Shown: positions 23,210-33,640 of the stretch, piece after piece
How positions within the stretch are numbered: the first letter of the stretch is position 1
Layout of the letters: each line of letters starts with the position of its first letter
The notes under the pieces: model-generated
The model's input: only the letters and a program-made list of their open reading frames with translations
What the model was told of the DNA's origin: nothing
The model's database searches: none
Assembly (NCBI RefSeq): GCF_048544455.1
Contig: NC_133526.1
Span: forward strand, 8,572,001 to 8,636,000
Direction: 5' to 3'
Source of the DNA: Silene latifolia
Taxonomy: Eukaryota; Streptophyta; Magnoliopsida; Caryophyllales; Caryophyllaceae
DNA length: 64,000 bases
Program-made: the position numbers and the translations under genes

Positions 23210-23501
23210 GGGCCTCCAGCTACATACTTGCTGAGGCTCCCCTTTTGGATTAGCTCTTCGATGGCGTTCCTTAGATGTCGACAGTTGTCAGTTTTATGGG
23301 CGGTGTGGCCGTGATATTCGCAATATTGGCTCGTGTCACCGTCCCCCTCACCTCGGGGGCCTTGCCCACTTCTCGCCCCTCATTCTTGCTCGGGCAAAGA
23401 CCTCGACAGTGGAGGGTCTGCGCAACCCCAGAATTGTGAACGGCATCATCTTGGCAAAAATCGGTTTCGTCAGTCACGAATGGTTCTTGTTGTTTCGACA
23501 T
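23210..23501 (-). pseudogene. Collapsed gag remnant (start and C-terminal zinc-finger region)
   Basis: A minus-strand ATG at 23501, just after the primer site, opens a 76-codon frame beginning MSKQQEPFVTDETDF. In a shifted frame at about 23210-23330 the sequence reads CEYHGHTAHKTDNCRHL then RNAIEELIQKG, the C-terminal CxxHGxxxHxTxxC region of Tat/Ogre-type Gag. The capsid between is missing. So gag has lost its middle and shifted frame. Confidence 0.6.
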
Positions 23502-23567
23502 CTTCTTAGCTTTTTGGGTGGGTTTTTGTTTTGTTTGGGAATGAATGTGACTAGCTTCTAGTATCTT

Positions 23568-23585
23568 TCCCCACAGACGGCGCCA
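23568..23585 (-). other. Primer-binding site of the LTR element
   Basis: On the minus strand TGGCGCCGTCTGTGGGGA lies two bases inside the 5' LTR, the position and TGGCGCC start expected of a tRNA primer site in Gypsy elements. Confidence 0.75.
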
Positions 23586-23587
23586 AT

Positions 23588-24189
23588 TGTTCCGGGTGTA
23601 ATTCCAGAGCAAGTATTGTTACCACCCGTGGCTTGTTGAATGATGTCTTGAGTTGAATCCTTCTTTCCTTAATTGTTCCTCTCGGCCTCTCCTGCAACAA
23701 TGAACGAACTGAGGGCTTGGCTTTGTGCCAAGCGTACCCACTCCGACGCCCAAGTCAGTAAACTCAAATGTATAAGTTGTATGTTACTTGGCTAAGAATA
23801 TATTGTAGAGAGATAAGGAAGATTATACCAGATGAATAGTGTATTTTAGGTTAAATTGTGGATCCTTTCCTCAATGATGGTTGAGGAGTATTTATAGACC
23901 TTCACCTTTTGTCACGTAGTGGCCAAGTGGCTAGCAGGTGGAAAGACTGACTTGCCCTCGGCCGAAGGACCTATGGCAGGCCGGCGGGCCCCGTTGACCC
24001 GCCGCCGAGGGGTCTTGGATATGAGTTCGCGGATATGTGCCCCGGCTGGCTAGTTGTCGTGGCCGAGACCCATGTGACTGGCCGACAGGCCTCGTCGGCG
24101 AGGTTGTCTAAGTCGTTGGCTTGCTGTGGATATCTTTGACCTTGCTCGATATGTTGACTTGGTCAGAGGGTGCAGAATATGCCCCATCA
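23588..24189 (-). mobile_element. 5' LTR of the 5.7-kb element
   Basis: It has the same boundaries as the left copy (TGTTCCGGG...GCCCCATCA on the plus strand) and is followed by the AAGCA target duplication. Confidence 0.92.
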
Positions 24190-24194
24190 AAGCA

Positions 24195-25555
24195 CAAATC
24201 AAGTTTTCACCCCTTTTTTTAACTAAAACCTATTATTTTCTATTATAATAACCATTTTAAATATATCTATTAAAAATAATTAAATAAAAAATTTACACAT
24301 TTAACGAAAAATGTGAACCAAATTTAATATAACAAAACTTGGTCATGTAACTTTTCATTGTACCTTCACTAAAAATTCTCACAATATTAATATTTTTCAC
24401 CAAAATAAATAAAAAAAATATTTGAACATGCTTTCTAGTAATTAGAAATTTTATGTTAATATTTGATCAATAATTTTGATTTTTAATAATAATAAAATAT
24501 TTACTTTAGCAAATTTTATTGTTAGAAATAAGATATGTGATTAATTGCACATTAAGAGAAATTTATGGGACCTATTGGTTACGTTTATAAGTTAAATGGG
24601 TAATTGCACATAATATCAAACTTATTGGCTGATTTACTATATTTCCCAATTTATATGTATACACTTTTTGTTAATGATACAACAATACAAGCTAAGTCTA
24701 AGGGCATGTTACTACGTCTCACAAAAATGAGTGGCATTATGCCTTCCTTATAAAACGGGGTACTAATAAAATAGTTACAGAATATTAAACAAAAGAGACA
24801 TTTTGAGGTACAATCAATAGTAAAAATGGTACAAAAATATTTAAAAAAAAAATACGATAAAGTGGTCTCTTAATAACTTAGGCCTTATTTGGTAAACGTC
24901 ATATTGCCCAAATTTTAGCATATTAGAAAGATTAGCATGTTTGACTTTCGAATATGTTATTTAGAGTGTTTGGTTAATGGCATACTGAAATAGTATATTG
25001 GGGGTCTAATAAGCTATTTGCATTACTACCAGCAAATTGGGTTAGCAGATTAGAAAGAAAAACAATTGTCTTCTTTACCTCTTTCAAAAATACTAACCCT
25101 ACTTTTATATATTTAATAAATAATTTATGCAAGTGTTATTTGTCATTTTTACAAAGAAGCTAAACAATCTGTTAATCTAAAACTGTCAATTACCAAACAC
25201 TGAAATAATTTTGTTAATTAAATCTGCTAGTCAAACCTACTAAATCATTCTGCTAGTTAAATATGCTTTTTAAATTTGCTTCTGTCAATATTAATCCGTT
25301 GGTTACAAAAACAGGACTAGTGAGATACCGTCTCTCCAAAGTTTTTGTATACTAAAAGACGCAAAGTGTTCAATGAGAAAGTACTTAAAATATCATGGCC
25401 CAATAGTTATGTAGAGTGGCCATATACATAATAGATTGATGAATAACTGTAAGTCTGCCACCATAAGATTTTTTTTTGGCACCAATACTTCTTATTCTCC
25501 CTATAATCTTCTCAAAGAGGCAGTTGCAGTCCTGTTTAGACATTCTTGTTATTTG
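24195..25555. other. AT-rich spacer with decayed MITE-like sequence
   Basis: No gene. Around 24885-25205 phrases such as TTATTTGGTAAACG and ATTACCAAACAC look like worn inverted ends of a hAT/Tourist-type element, but boundaries cannot be set. Confidence 0.3.
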
Positions 25556-25802
25556 ATACTTGTGTAATACATGTAAGAAGGGAAAGAGTGAAATATATGG
25601 GCCAATTTTTCTCCTTCAGTTATGGGCTTGGGAACGTATTGTTGTAGGTCGTCCCCAAGTAGTAAGGTCACTTATCAATGAGTACAAAGAAGAAGTCCAC
25701 CTTTTAAGCTTCCAAATGGTAGCGGGGATCGATCCCGTAGGATGTAATTGGTTGAGGGTGGATCGTAGGTATAACTGTATAAGGATATGTTTGATAAATT
25801 GA

Positions 25803-26842
25803 CAGAAATACAATTCACTTGGCAACTTTCAATAACTGAATTATACATCTGATGAGCATTAAGATAAATTTTTGAGTTTTAATTTAAAAATTTCGAGTTT
25901 TATTATAAAAATTTTGAATTCATCTACTTAAACATTAATCTCAAAAAGTTACATTATAACTCAAAAAAATTAGGGTTATTTTATAGGAATAATCCGAACT
26001 ATTAGCTGTCTTCTCGTAGTAATCTGAACTTTAATTTAACTCAGAATACACCATACTATCACCTCCCTTTTCTTTTATCAAACCCGATAACCGACTACCT
26101 GTTTAGCAAGTTACCTTCCCTGATTCCTTTAACCAATCAGTTATCACCCCAGACCCACCTATCAAACTCTAATTCCTTACCATTATCACAAACACCATAA
26201 CCGCCCCAATCCAACCGCTGCCAACGCGACAACCAGTCAACCACCACCATCCAAGTGCCGCCAACACCACAACCATCAAAATCCACTATAGCGACACCAC
26301 CCACATGAGCACTGCCACCATTCTCGGTCTCTTTAAACCATCATCTCAACTCCAAATAAAATCACAAGCTTTCTACAATTTTGCACAAAAAACAAACTCA
26401 AATGCTCAAAAATTTTAATCTCCCCCATAATATACAACCACTCTCTTATCATCAAAATTTTAGAGTTTGCACTACCTTGAATGTTTCCTTATAAGTCTAG
26501 CATAGTGATGAGATATGTGGTATCATGGTATGTCTCTGCGCATACTTTAAATCTCTCCACATATTATATTATAAATTGCAGGAATACGTGAGCAGCACAC
26601 CTAACTCCGATTTCGATTCTGACGGGGTTGATTGTGAGCTTGGCAATGGTGGTGCGAATCTTGGTTGAGGATCAGCTTAATGGCGATGGTGGTCCTATCA
26701 CCTGTCCGTGCTCTGTGCGAATCTGCGCATACTCTAATTCCTCTCTTGCTCTCTCAGAACCGGGTTTTATTTTGGCTGGCTTGAGGGTTCTTGAGTGGTG
26801 GTGGAATAATGGTGGTTGATGATGAAGGTGTTAATGGTGGAG

Positions 26843-26888
<46 letters not shown>

Positions 26889-27027
26889 CTTAATAAAATG
26901 GTGATGGTAGACTTGTTTTTACACGTTATTTTTTGCCTAAGTTCAATATAAGAAGATAATGACAATACTAATATACTGTGGTTTATTCTAAGTTAAATTA
27001 AAATTCGGTTTATTAAGAGAAGATAAC
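25803..27027. other. Insert between PMD pieces, no gene
   Basis: This is AT-rich with a C/A-rich stretch at 26080-26330. A 63-codon plus-strand frame at 26628-26819 is without motifs. It may be an intron remnant or inserted sequence. Confidence 0.3.
26842..26888. repeat. (AAT)n microsatellite
   Basis: About 15 uninterrupted AAT units. Confidence 0.95.
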
Positions 27028-27030
27028 TAA

Positions 27031-27437
27031 GAGCATCCACAATAGAGAGGATGGAGTGTCCTCTTAGCATTCTATCTCCTCTAAGAGGACAATCTCTCTA
27101 TTGTGAGACATATGCTAAATGTCCTCTTAATAAGAGGAAGGTAGTCATTTCCTCTAGTTTTAGAGGAAAGCACACTTTGGCCCTTGTGTCCACTAATCAC
27201 ACACTATTTGTCATATGGACAATAATTCATTTACTTTTTTCTTTTATAAAAGTTGTTAGAATAATTAAAGTAGGAGAGTAAACATAAGAGGATCCTCTCT
27301 ATTGTATGAAAAAATATATAGAGGAGGATGAATGTAGTGGAAATGAAGGTGGGTCATAGAAAAATTGATGTGTCAAAGAATGAGAGGGTGAAAGATAAAA
27401 TAAGAGGATCATATGATCCTCTCTATTGTTGATGCTC
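27031..27437. mobile_element. Tourist-like MITE, 407 bp
   Basis: The ends GAGCATCCACAATAG and TTGATGCTC are inverted, with TAA on both sides (27028-27030, 27438-27440). The AGAGGATCCTCTC-type interior matches the family of the 31379-31758 copy. No coding capacity. Confidence 0.85.
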
Positions 27438-28080
27438 TAATAGTTTGGATTATTCTTATAAAATAACCCAAACAATTACATATAAACTCAAAAAAATTAG
27501 ATTTTTGACTTATAAAATTATAATGTAATTTATAAACTCTATAGAACTCAAAAAAATACACAAAAACTCGAAAAATCATTAAGTGTGAGGTAGTACATCT
27601 CATGTACAATCCTTTTTCCCGGCAACTTTACACACAAGATCAGATCCTCCAAAATCTCCCTGATATTTTCCATGAGGACCCAGAGGAGTGGATTTTATTT
27701 GTAACCTCTTTGATATGCTTTGAGAATATCGAGTTGCACCTCCTTATAAGTTGTTTTAGGCGATTTGGATGACATCAAACAATACCGCCCGATTGTTACA
27801 CCGATCCTTTACTTCATAAGACTGATAAACGAGGAAATACAAGAGACATTTCAGCTGAGTTTTTCGGTTATCTCAAAGAGTGGGATAATAATTGGAAGGC
27901 AAACATGTTGGATAAGGGGATTCCATATAGTGGTTTCCTGTCACACCATGATCCATATATGATATGGTATCGAAAGCGTACTCGTCGTCTTGTTAGTTCT
28001 CAAAATCGGATCTTAACCGACAAGTACATGCATGAGCATCACTACAATTCTAATGCAACTGACTTGGACACTCTTGTAAG

Positions 28081-28313
28081 TAGAGATGGCAACGGATCCT
28101 GGACCCTATCCAGATCCGCGGATCTGGACCCTGATGGGTAGGATATGGATCCTATTTTTCGGACCCCATGGATATGGGTTGGATATGGATTCACTTATTT
28201 GAAAATGGATCTGGAAAATTTGGATCCGCCGGATATGGATCCAACGTTGGTGTGGCGGATATGGATCTGGATCCTATCGGACCTTGCCCAGATTCGTTCC
28301 ATTGTCATCCCTA
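28081..28313. mobile_element. GGATCC-rich hAT-like MITE, copy 1
   Basis: The left end TAGAGATGGCAACGG and right end CCATTGTCATCCCTA are imperfect inverted repeats. The interior repeats GGATATGGATCC-type phrases. An 8-bp target duplication is not evident. Confidence 0.6.
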
Positions 28314-28349
28314 CTAACACTACACAAATACAGTACACAAGTTGTAAGT

Positions 28350-28557
28350 TAGAAATGGCAATGGATTCTGGACCCTATCCAGATCTGCGGATCCGGACCC
28401 CGATGGGTAGGATATGGATCGTAATTTTTCGGACCCCGTGGATATGGGTTGGATATGGATCCACTTATTTGAAAATGGATATGGATCTGGAAAATTTGGA
28501 TCCGCCGGATATGGGTCGGATATGGATCCAACGTTGGTGTGGCCATTCTTATATCTA
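28350..28557. mobile_element. GGATCC-rich hAT-like MITE, copy 2
   Basis: It repeats most of the 28081-28313 sequence 269 bp further on, with ends TAGAAATGGCAATGG and CCATTCTTATATCTA. Both copies are preceded by TTGTAAG, so the second may be a local duplication rather than a fresh insertion. Confidence 0.6.
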
Positions 28558-28647
28558 CCATTAAGTGAACGAGTATATGCAACTCATGCAGCTACAATGA
28601 ATTTAAGCTATAGGAATTTGTTACTTGAGATGCAAAATACTTCACTT

Positions 28648-28831
28648 CAGTGGCGGAGCCAGGATTTGAATTTAGGGGGGAGGGAGAGGGGGGGGGGGGG
28701 CCAAAATTTTAGGGGACGAACGACTAATTTCATAAGACTTTAAAAATTTCAAAAAATTTAACTTTAAACTTTGAAAATTTCATCCGCAGGGGGGGCGACC
28801 GCCCCTGCTAGCCCCCCTAGCTCCACGACTG
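28648..28831. mobile_element. hAT MITE, 184 bp, with 8-bp target duplication
   Basis: Ends CAGTGGCGGAGCC and CTAGCTCCACGACTG, target duplication CTTCACTT at 28640-28647 and 28832-28839. A G-run and CCCCCC tract sit near the ends. The same family occurs inverted at 57876-58058. Confidence 0.88.
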
Positions 28832-28869
28832 CTTCACTTAATTATTTAAAAGTGCTTATTCTGGACATC

Positions 28870-29039
28870 TCATCCAACCACGGAAATTCCGTCAACGCGC
28901 CAATAGTTACTGACGGAATGTCCGTCAGGAAACGTTACCGACGGAAATTCCGTCACAAATCCGTCAGTAACCCGTGTTTTCTGACGGCCTCTTTTTTCCG
29001 TTGGTAGGGTCGTCACTAACCCGCGTTTTTTTTGTAGTG
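28870..29039 (-). mobile_element. CACTA transposon terminus fragment
   Basis: The complement starts CACTACAAAAAAAACGCG at 29039, the CACTA-superfamily end. Sub-terminal direct and inverted phrases follow (CCGTCAGTAACCCG, GACGGAATTTCCGTC). The other end is not seen; a remnant. Confidence 0.65.
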
Positions 29040-29118
29040 TTAATATCTAACCTCCGTCCAAGAAGCGGAAGATGAGGTCGGACCGTCGTCTCAACCAAGA
29101 AGAAAGTCAAAGAGAGGT

Positions 29119-29433
29119 TGTAACACCCCGGCCCAAACCGGGTCGGGAGCGGTTACTTATGATAGCTCACCAGGCTGTGTACATGGCCCACAGATCAACG
29201 CGGGTCCTTTATAGCGCATTTTATCCACACTCATACGCATCCCGGAAACCTTCACAGGAGGTCACCCATCCTAAGACTACTCCCCGTCAAGCACGCTTAA
29301 CTTTGGAGTTCTTTCGCATGGATGACCATAAAAGAAAGTGCACTTTGTTGATATGAGTATTACTTCTAATCCTTTTAAGCACTAGTCATTTAAGGCTATC
29401 ACTGGATCTCTTCAATTACCGTGGGGTGTTACA
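29119..29433 (-). mobile_element. Solo Cassandra LTR carrying a 5S-like sequence
   Basis: Ends TGTAACACCCCGG and GGGGTGTTACA, with a 5-bp target duplication GAGGT at 29114-29118 and 29434-29438. On the minus strand the interior carries the 3' two-thirds of a plant 5S rRNA, the hallmark of the Cassandra TRIM family. No internal domain or second LTR is present, so this is a solo LTR. Confidence 0.88.
29237..29311 (-). promoter_or_regulatory. 5S-like pol III internal promoter inside the Cassandra LTR
   Basis: On the minus strand the box-A region AAGTTAAGCGTGCTT and the box-C region AGGATGGGTGACCTCC match plant 5S genes base for base. The intervening element differs (GACGGGGAGTAGTCTT). The 5' third of 5S is not recognisable. 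It is therefore not a 5S gene, but could still bind TFIIIA. Confidence 0.75.
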
Positions 29434-29540
29434 GAGGTCGTCGAGTTAGAGAGCATTGTGGTATTTAGTGTGTTTCGTCAAGTTAACCAATTTGGTTTGT
29501 ATAATATTTGAGCTACCATGCTTTGGATAAATGTTTCACA

Positions 29541-29734
29541 AATTCTTGTTTGTGACGGCACATATCCGTCACTCTTGAGAGACGGATACCATTTTACCTC
29601 ACAAAGTACCCACTTTTTCTCTCTCTGCAACACTATTCATGTGGTCCCCTTTCTCCAGTAACCCATTTTGTTACCATTTTATCTCACAAAATATCCGTCA
29701 CAAATGGTAACCCGTCACAAGGGAGACCAATTGT
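29541..29734. mobile_element. GTGACGG-type MITE, copy A
   Basis: It begins near TTTGTGACGGCACATATCCG and ends near CCGTCACAAGGGAGACC. A long stretch (CCCACTTTTTCTCTCTCTG, TTCATGTGGTCCCC) is shared nearly unchanged with 58582-58768. There is no coding capacity, and superfamily and target duplication are unresolved. Confidence 0.65.
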
Positions 29735-30149
29735 AAATGTTTAAAGAACTTTTTTTTTAAAATGTAATTAACAATTTAAGTTAGAAGATTTTCATATAGT
29801 GTTGTGAATTTAGTTCAATATTGTTCTTGATGATGATGATGATTTTTACTAGATAGGCAAATAGAAGAATAAAAAATCAAATTCTGGCTTTAGTACTACT
29901 CAGACTAAAGTCGCTCACTCCCTGAACCATTTTAGTCTTAAAGATGAAATTTTGTCCAAAATAAGTCTTATTCTGCTTTGATAGTCGTTTTCCCCCACGA
30001 CGACTTTAACTCAAGTCGCTTACTCGCTGAGCGACTTGAGTTAAAGTACCATACTAAGGTTTGACATTATATTAACTCTAGGTAAGGTCGTTGAGGAGGA
30101 TATCAACTTGAATCTAAGCCTAATTTCGGTGATAACGTGCATTCATTTA

Positions 30150-30331
30150 GGTAACAGGTAGTCTTGCTTGTGACGGGGGCTAATCCCGTCACAAGCTTGT
30201 GACCTCTCACAAAAAGGGAGAGGGGACAAGGTAGGGCACCCTCCATGTGCTTCCCACTCACCTCTCAATGGGCATTTTGTGAAAGAAAACGGTATCTGTC
30301 ACAAGCTTGTGACGAATATCGCCTGTCTTCA
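30150..30331. mobile_element. GTCACAAG-type MITE relative
   Basis: Near-palindromic GTCACAAGCTTGTGAC occurs near both ends (about 30190 and 30298), with inverted GTGACGGGGGCTAAT / ATTCGTCACAAG-like flanks. It is probably a member of the same broad family as 29541, 33457 and 58582. Confidence 0.5.
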
Positions 30332-30647
30332 ATGAGATTTTGTGTTTAGCTAAATACTTTATAACAACACCGATCTTATTAATTTATTTGTTATTGAGCC
30401 CCATCCTAGAAAAAAATTCAAAAGAATGACCAAACTTTATGTTTAATAGTCACAAGCACTAAGCAAGTAGGCCAAAAGTCCAACCATGCACCCAACTTGC
30501 CATTATAGGACAAAACCATCACAACAATCTTCTCCATTTAAAAAGCAACAACAATTCCCTTCTTTTCACTCAAACTCTTTCTCACTTTCTTCCTTCCAAT
30601 ACCACAAAAAAAGCATCATCCCTTCCTTGTACGTTCCATAACTAGAA
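30332..30647 (+). promoter_or_regulatory. Upstream region and 5' UTR of the small gene
   Basis: It contains TTTAAAAAGC at about 30537 (possible TATA) and then a CT/CA-rich leader typical of plant 5' UTRs, leading to the ATG at 30648. The assignment is by position and composition only. Confidence 0.4.
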
Positions 30648-30959
30648 ATGCGGCTTACATTTGCAAAAACAAAGAGTAGCCCTAAGGTCGCTGACGAGTC
30701 CATGTTTCTCGACAGCGAGGGCGCAGTAAGGATGCCTATATATCCCCATCAACAACACAACAGAAACCGACTCGTTTGGGTCGGGTTTTCAGTCATATAT
30801 ACGATTGCACGAATTCCGTTTTCGGTACTCTCGTGTTTTAGTCATCAGCATGGGAGTAGTGCAGTTGATGGTATGTGGGTTAGTAGTCATATTGTTAGGA
30901 CTTCAGAGATTGATCATCTTATGGTAAGTGATAGCATGCGCTATGCAATTTTGATGTAG
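30648..30959 (+). CDS. Small uncharacterised plant protein, 103 aa
   Basis: A single-exon frame. The N-terminus is Lys/Ser-rich. Residues ~20-50 contain DSEGAVRMPIYPHQQHNRNR followed by a moderately hydrophobic stretch (LVWVGFSVIYTIARIPFSVL), and the C-terminus is IDHLMVSDSMRYAILM. The last segment resembles a short conserved family of unknown function in dicots, but I cannot name it securely. The leader composition, possible TATA position and lack of repeats around it argue for a real gene. The hydrophobic stretch is too weak to claim a membrane segment. Confidence 0.6.
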   Translation: MRLTFAKTKSSPKVADESMFLDSEGAVRMPIYPHQQHNRNRLVWVGFSVIYTIARIPFSVLSCFSHQHGSSAVDGMWVSSHIVRTSEIDHLMVSDSMRYAILM

Positions 30960-31378
30960 TAAATTAATTACATTAGTGAGTGTAATTTGTTTGTCAATTT
31001 TTAGTTTTTAACAAACTTGTGATCGTCACAAGCAGGACTGGTTGATGATTTATACGATTACTTTATTAGGTGTATGTAGACGTGTACGTAGTCTATGTAT
31101 ATTATTTCAGTTGATGATTATCTTGGTTATCAAAATTTAAGTTTGTGTACGTAATGTTATATCTTTCGTGTGAGTTTTCAATATTCTCAATCTATCTACT
31201 AATCAAGTAAAGAACATTCGCCAGTTCATCGATCTCAACATCAGTGTTAAAACTCATGAAGAAAACTTTACCGTTCTAGTGATCCTACTCAACTTGAATT
31301 CGAACTAAATCGGATGGCAAGAAAAAACATAAAAAAAAATATAAAAAACTATGCCAATTCATCAAATAGAATGACTGA
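30960..31378. other. 3' flank and spacer
   Basis: Probable 3' UTR of the small gene, then AT-rich spacer. A lone CTTGTGATCGTCACAAG-like palindrome lies near 31015. Confidence 0.35.
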
Positions 31379-31758
31379 GAGCATCCACATTAAAAAGGAT
31401 GGTGCTTCCTCTTAGCACCATCTCTCTTCTAAGAGAATGTCCTCTTCAATGTGGAACCAATTTGGACATCCTCTTTGGAAGAGGAAGAGGAAGACTTCCT
31501 CTATTTTTAGAGGAAGCTAATCCTAGGCCCTTGTGCCTGTTCTCCAATAAAGTTAGATCATGTGAATTATAATTTATGTTTATAAATTTATCAACTATTA
31601 TAAAAATAATTAAAATATAAAAGATGAAGAAGAGATGATCCTCCTTGATGTGGGAAAAAAATGAAAGAAAAGTTAATAGTGGAAAATGAGGCGTCAAAAA
31701 GATAGAGGAAAAAAGAGGAAATAAAAGAAAGAGGAGATACTCTTCAATGTACATGCTC
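31379..31758. mobile_element. Tourist-like MITE, 380 bp
   Basis: Ends GAGCATCCACATT and GTACATGCTC, target duplication TGA at 31376-31378 and 31759-31761. Same family as 27031-27437 (shared CTCTTAGCA and CCTTGTG phrases). Confidence 0.85.
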
Positions 31759-31796
31759 TGAATGGGATGAGTTATTTTCCATTTATTTACTAGTAC

Positions 31797-32119
31797 TAGG
31801 GGTGAACAAAAAGTGGTCCGGACCGGCAAACCGGACCGACCCGGACCGACCGGTCCGGTCCGGTCCAGACCGGATACATACCGGTCCGGTCTCCGGGTCC
31901 CAAAAAATATGGTGACCGGTCTCCGGACCGGACCGGTCCGGTCCACATTAAAAAATAAAACTAAATTTGCCTTATAAATTAGTACCGGTCCGGTCCAAAC
32001 CCGGACCTAAAGGGTTCCGGTCCAGTCCGGTCCGGGTCCTCTTCTAACCGGTCCGGTCCGCGGTTTTGGAATATGTGTTTATCCGGTCCGGTCCGGTTTT
32101 GGACCGGTGAACACCCCTA
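31797..32119. mobile_element. hAT MITE, 323 bp, CCGGTCCGG-rich
   Basis: Ends TAGGGGTGAAC and GTGAACACCCCTA, with a perfect 8-bp target duplication ACTAGTAC at 31789-31796 and 32120-32127. The interior is built of CCGGTCCGGTCC-type repeats around an AT-rich centre. The frame at 31446-31946 on the minus strand is an artefact of these repeats. Confidence 0.9.
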
Positions 32120-32127
32120 ACTAGTAC

Positions 32128-33456
32128 AAATTCTTGTATAAATCCGTCTTAACAATGCTTTGGTTAAAGTGATCCGCTTTTTTTTTAGCAATTTCTTTTT
32201 TGCTAAAATATAAGTATAAGTATATAAATTGGAATATCGAAAACCTATAACCGATAACCGAATAAATATACAAGTGCATCCGCCGCCTATTTGGACCAAC
32301 AGATGACTAACAAAAGATAACTGGATTAGGTACCAGCCATTCTTTACACTGAATTTTTGGTATAATTTTAGTTTTCAGAGATAATTTTTACAGCGGAATA
32401 AAAACGATATAAAAAAGGGTTATGATAAATACAATCCAGTGGTTTGTATTTAAGAAAACAAAAAAGGAAATAAATTCTTGATATATGCATATGCATTAAT
32501 TGTATTGGTTAATGTGTAATTTAGTTCTTAATTCCTAAATTAATATCCAAATTAAAAAGTATTTAATGCTTAAATACAACCCACTGCGCTGGATTTAACA
32601 TTATCCTATAAAAAAAGATATGAATTACCTAAGAAAATCTCACAAGACCTCTCAACAAAAAAATTAAAAATGATTTACTATGAATTGTTTGAATACAATG
32701 CCTAAAATCTATAAAGAAATTAAGAATCCACCCATGATATATATCAGGAATATCACATGTGTGAAATCCATGAGTTTGGGGATTTTGGGTTGGGGAATGA
32801 GATTTTCCGCCCTTTAATTATAAATCTTAGCTCTGCCACTGTATACATCATTTTACGGCGCCACTCAAGTCTTTACGCCGGTAGATATTGGCAGAATGTC
32901 AAATCTAAGCAAATGACGAGGATGACTGTATGTGTTGTTTATGACGTTACATATAATCATAATCTTGAGCACTTGGTGCATTACTACTCCACTTTTGGAC
33001 CTTAACCACGACTTGAGTAGTGCTTCAAGTCAATGCAATCCTTATATGTTTGTTCGAGGATATCGTCTTCATTTTGAGATTGAGATCACCTTACTTTTGA
33101 GGTCACCAACTTGCTTGTTGATGTATAATCACTATGAATGGGAGCCACATTTTTTTGTCAAAAGTTTGCATGATCATTCATGAATCATCATTTATATAAT
33201 TAAGTTAAGTATTTAATGTATTTATATTCAGTTCAGTTTTATTCAGTTTAATTCAGACTTTTTCAACCCCTCTTTTTACAAATTAACTCTTATTTTCGCT
33301 CAATTTAATTCAACTTTTTCAGCTGAAAAGAACAGGGCCTAACTTGTAACTGATACAAATATGAAATTAGTGAATGAGAAAAATATAGTCTTTAAGAACT
33401 GAACGACAATAGTCTTAACAGATGAATTTCATCCACTATATTTAAGCGATCGTTAA
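32128..33456. other. AT-rich spacer without recognised gene
   Basis: Two overlapping frames of ~80 codons at 32757-33183 carry no known motif. A TTTTATTCAGTTTAATTCAG-type block near 33230-33340 resembles common MITE ends, but no boundaries were found. Confidence 0.35.
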
Positions 33457-33640
33457 GTCTCTCTTATGACAGACATATTCGTCACAAGCTTATAACAGGT
33501 TAAGTATTATCCATGTTGGTAGATAAAATAAAACAGAATGCTACTCATTTTGAAACGCTGAGCTTTTCTTTTATCTACCCACATGGGTAGTATTTGACCT
33601 ATCACAAACTTATGACAGATATATCAGCTAAGGAATATTA
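33457..33640. mobile_element. Long-TIR MITE, ~184 bp
   Basis: The two halves are complementary over ~50 bp: left CGTCACAAGCTTATAAC ... GTTGGTAGATAAAA against right TTTTATCTACCCACATGGG ... AACTTATGACAG. It can fold into one long hairpin. Target duplication not clear. Confidence 0.65.

Larger units (their letters stand above)
18515..24189 (-). mobile_element. Young non-autonomous LTR element, probably Tat-type Gypsy
   Basis: Two LTRs of equal length (602 bp) bound the element, with a 5-bp target duplication AAGCA at 18510-18514 and 24190-24194. By eye the LTRs differ at about four to five sites, so insertion is recent. Orientation is minus: a primer site lies beside the right LTR and a purine tract (CTGGGGGCAAAT) beside the left. 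The interior keeps only fragments of gag, a seven-fold 67-bp repeat, an Ala-rich frame in antisense and a nested solo LTR. Protease, RT and integrase are absent, so it would need a partner element in trans. Confidence 0.88.
25560..28075 (+). pseudogene. Plant mobile domain (PMD-type) pseudogene, interrupted
   Basis: The first piece, 25560-25802, reads GPIFLLQLWAWERIVVGRPQ then DPVGCNWLRVDRR, matching the aminotransferase-like plant mobile domain family. The same family resumes at ~27640-27770 (EEWILFVTSLICFENIELHL then FRRFG) and 27880-28075 (WDNNWKANML then DPYMIWYRKRTRRLVS). Between the pieces lie ~1.8 kb of unrelated DNA, an (AAT)n tract and a Tourist MITE, with stops and frame changes. 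The family is linked to silencing in Arabidopsis (MAIN, MAIL) and also spreads inside transposons. This copy cannot code a whole protein. Confidence 0.72.

Noticed and set aside
29237-29350. A 5S rRNA gene
   Set aside because: Only the promoter-bearing 3' two-thirds matches. The 5' part is unrecognisable, and it lies inside an LTR with its own target duplication.
31446-31946. 166-codon minus-strand gene
   Set aside because: It runs through two MITEs with different target duplications; composition artefact.
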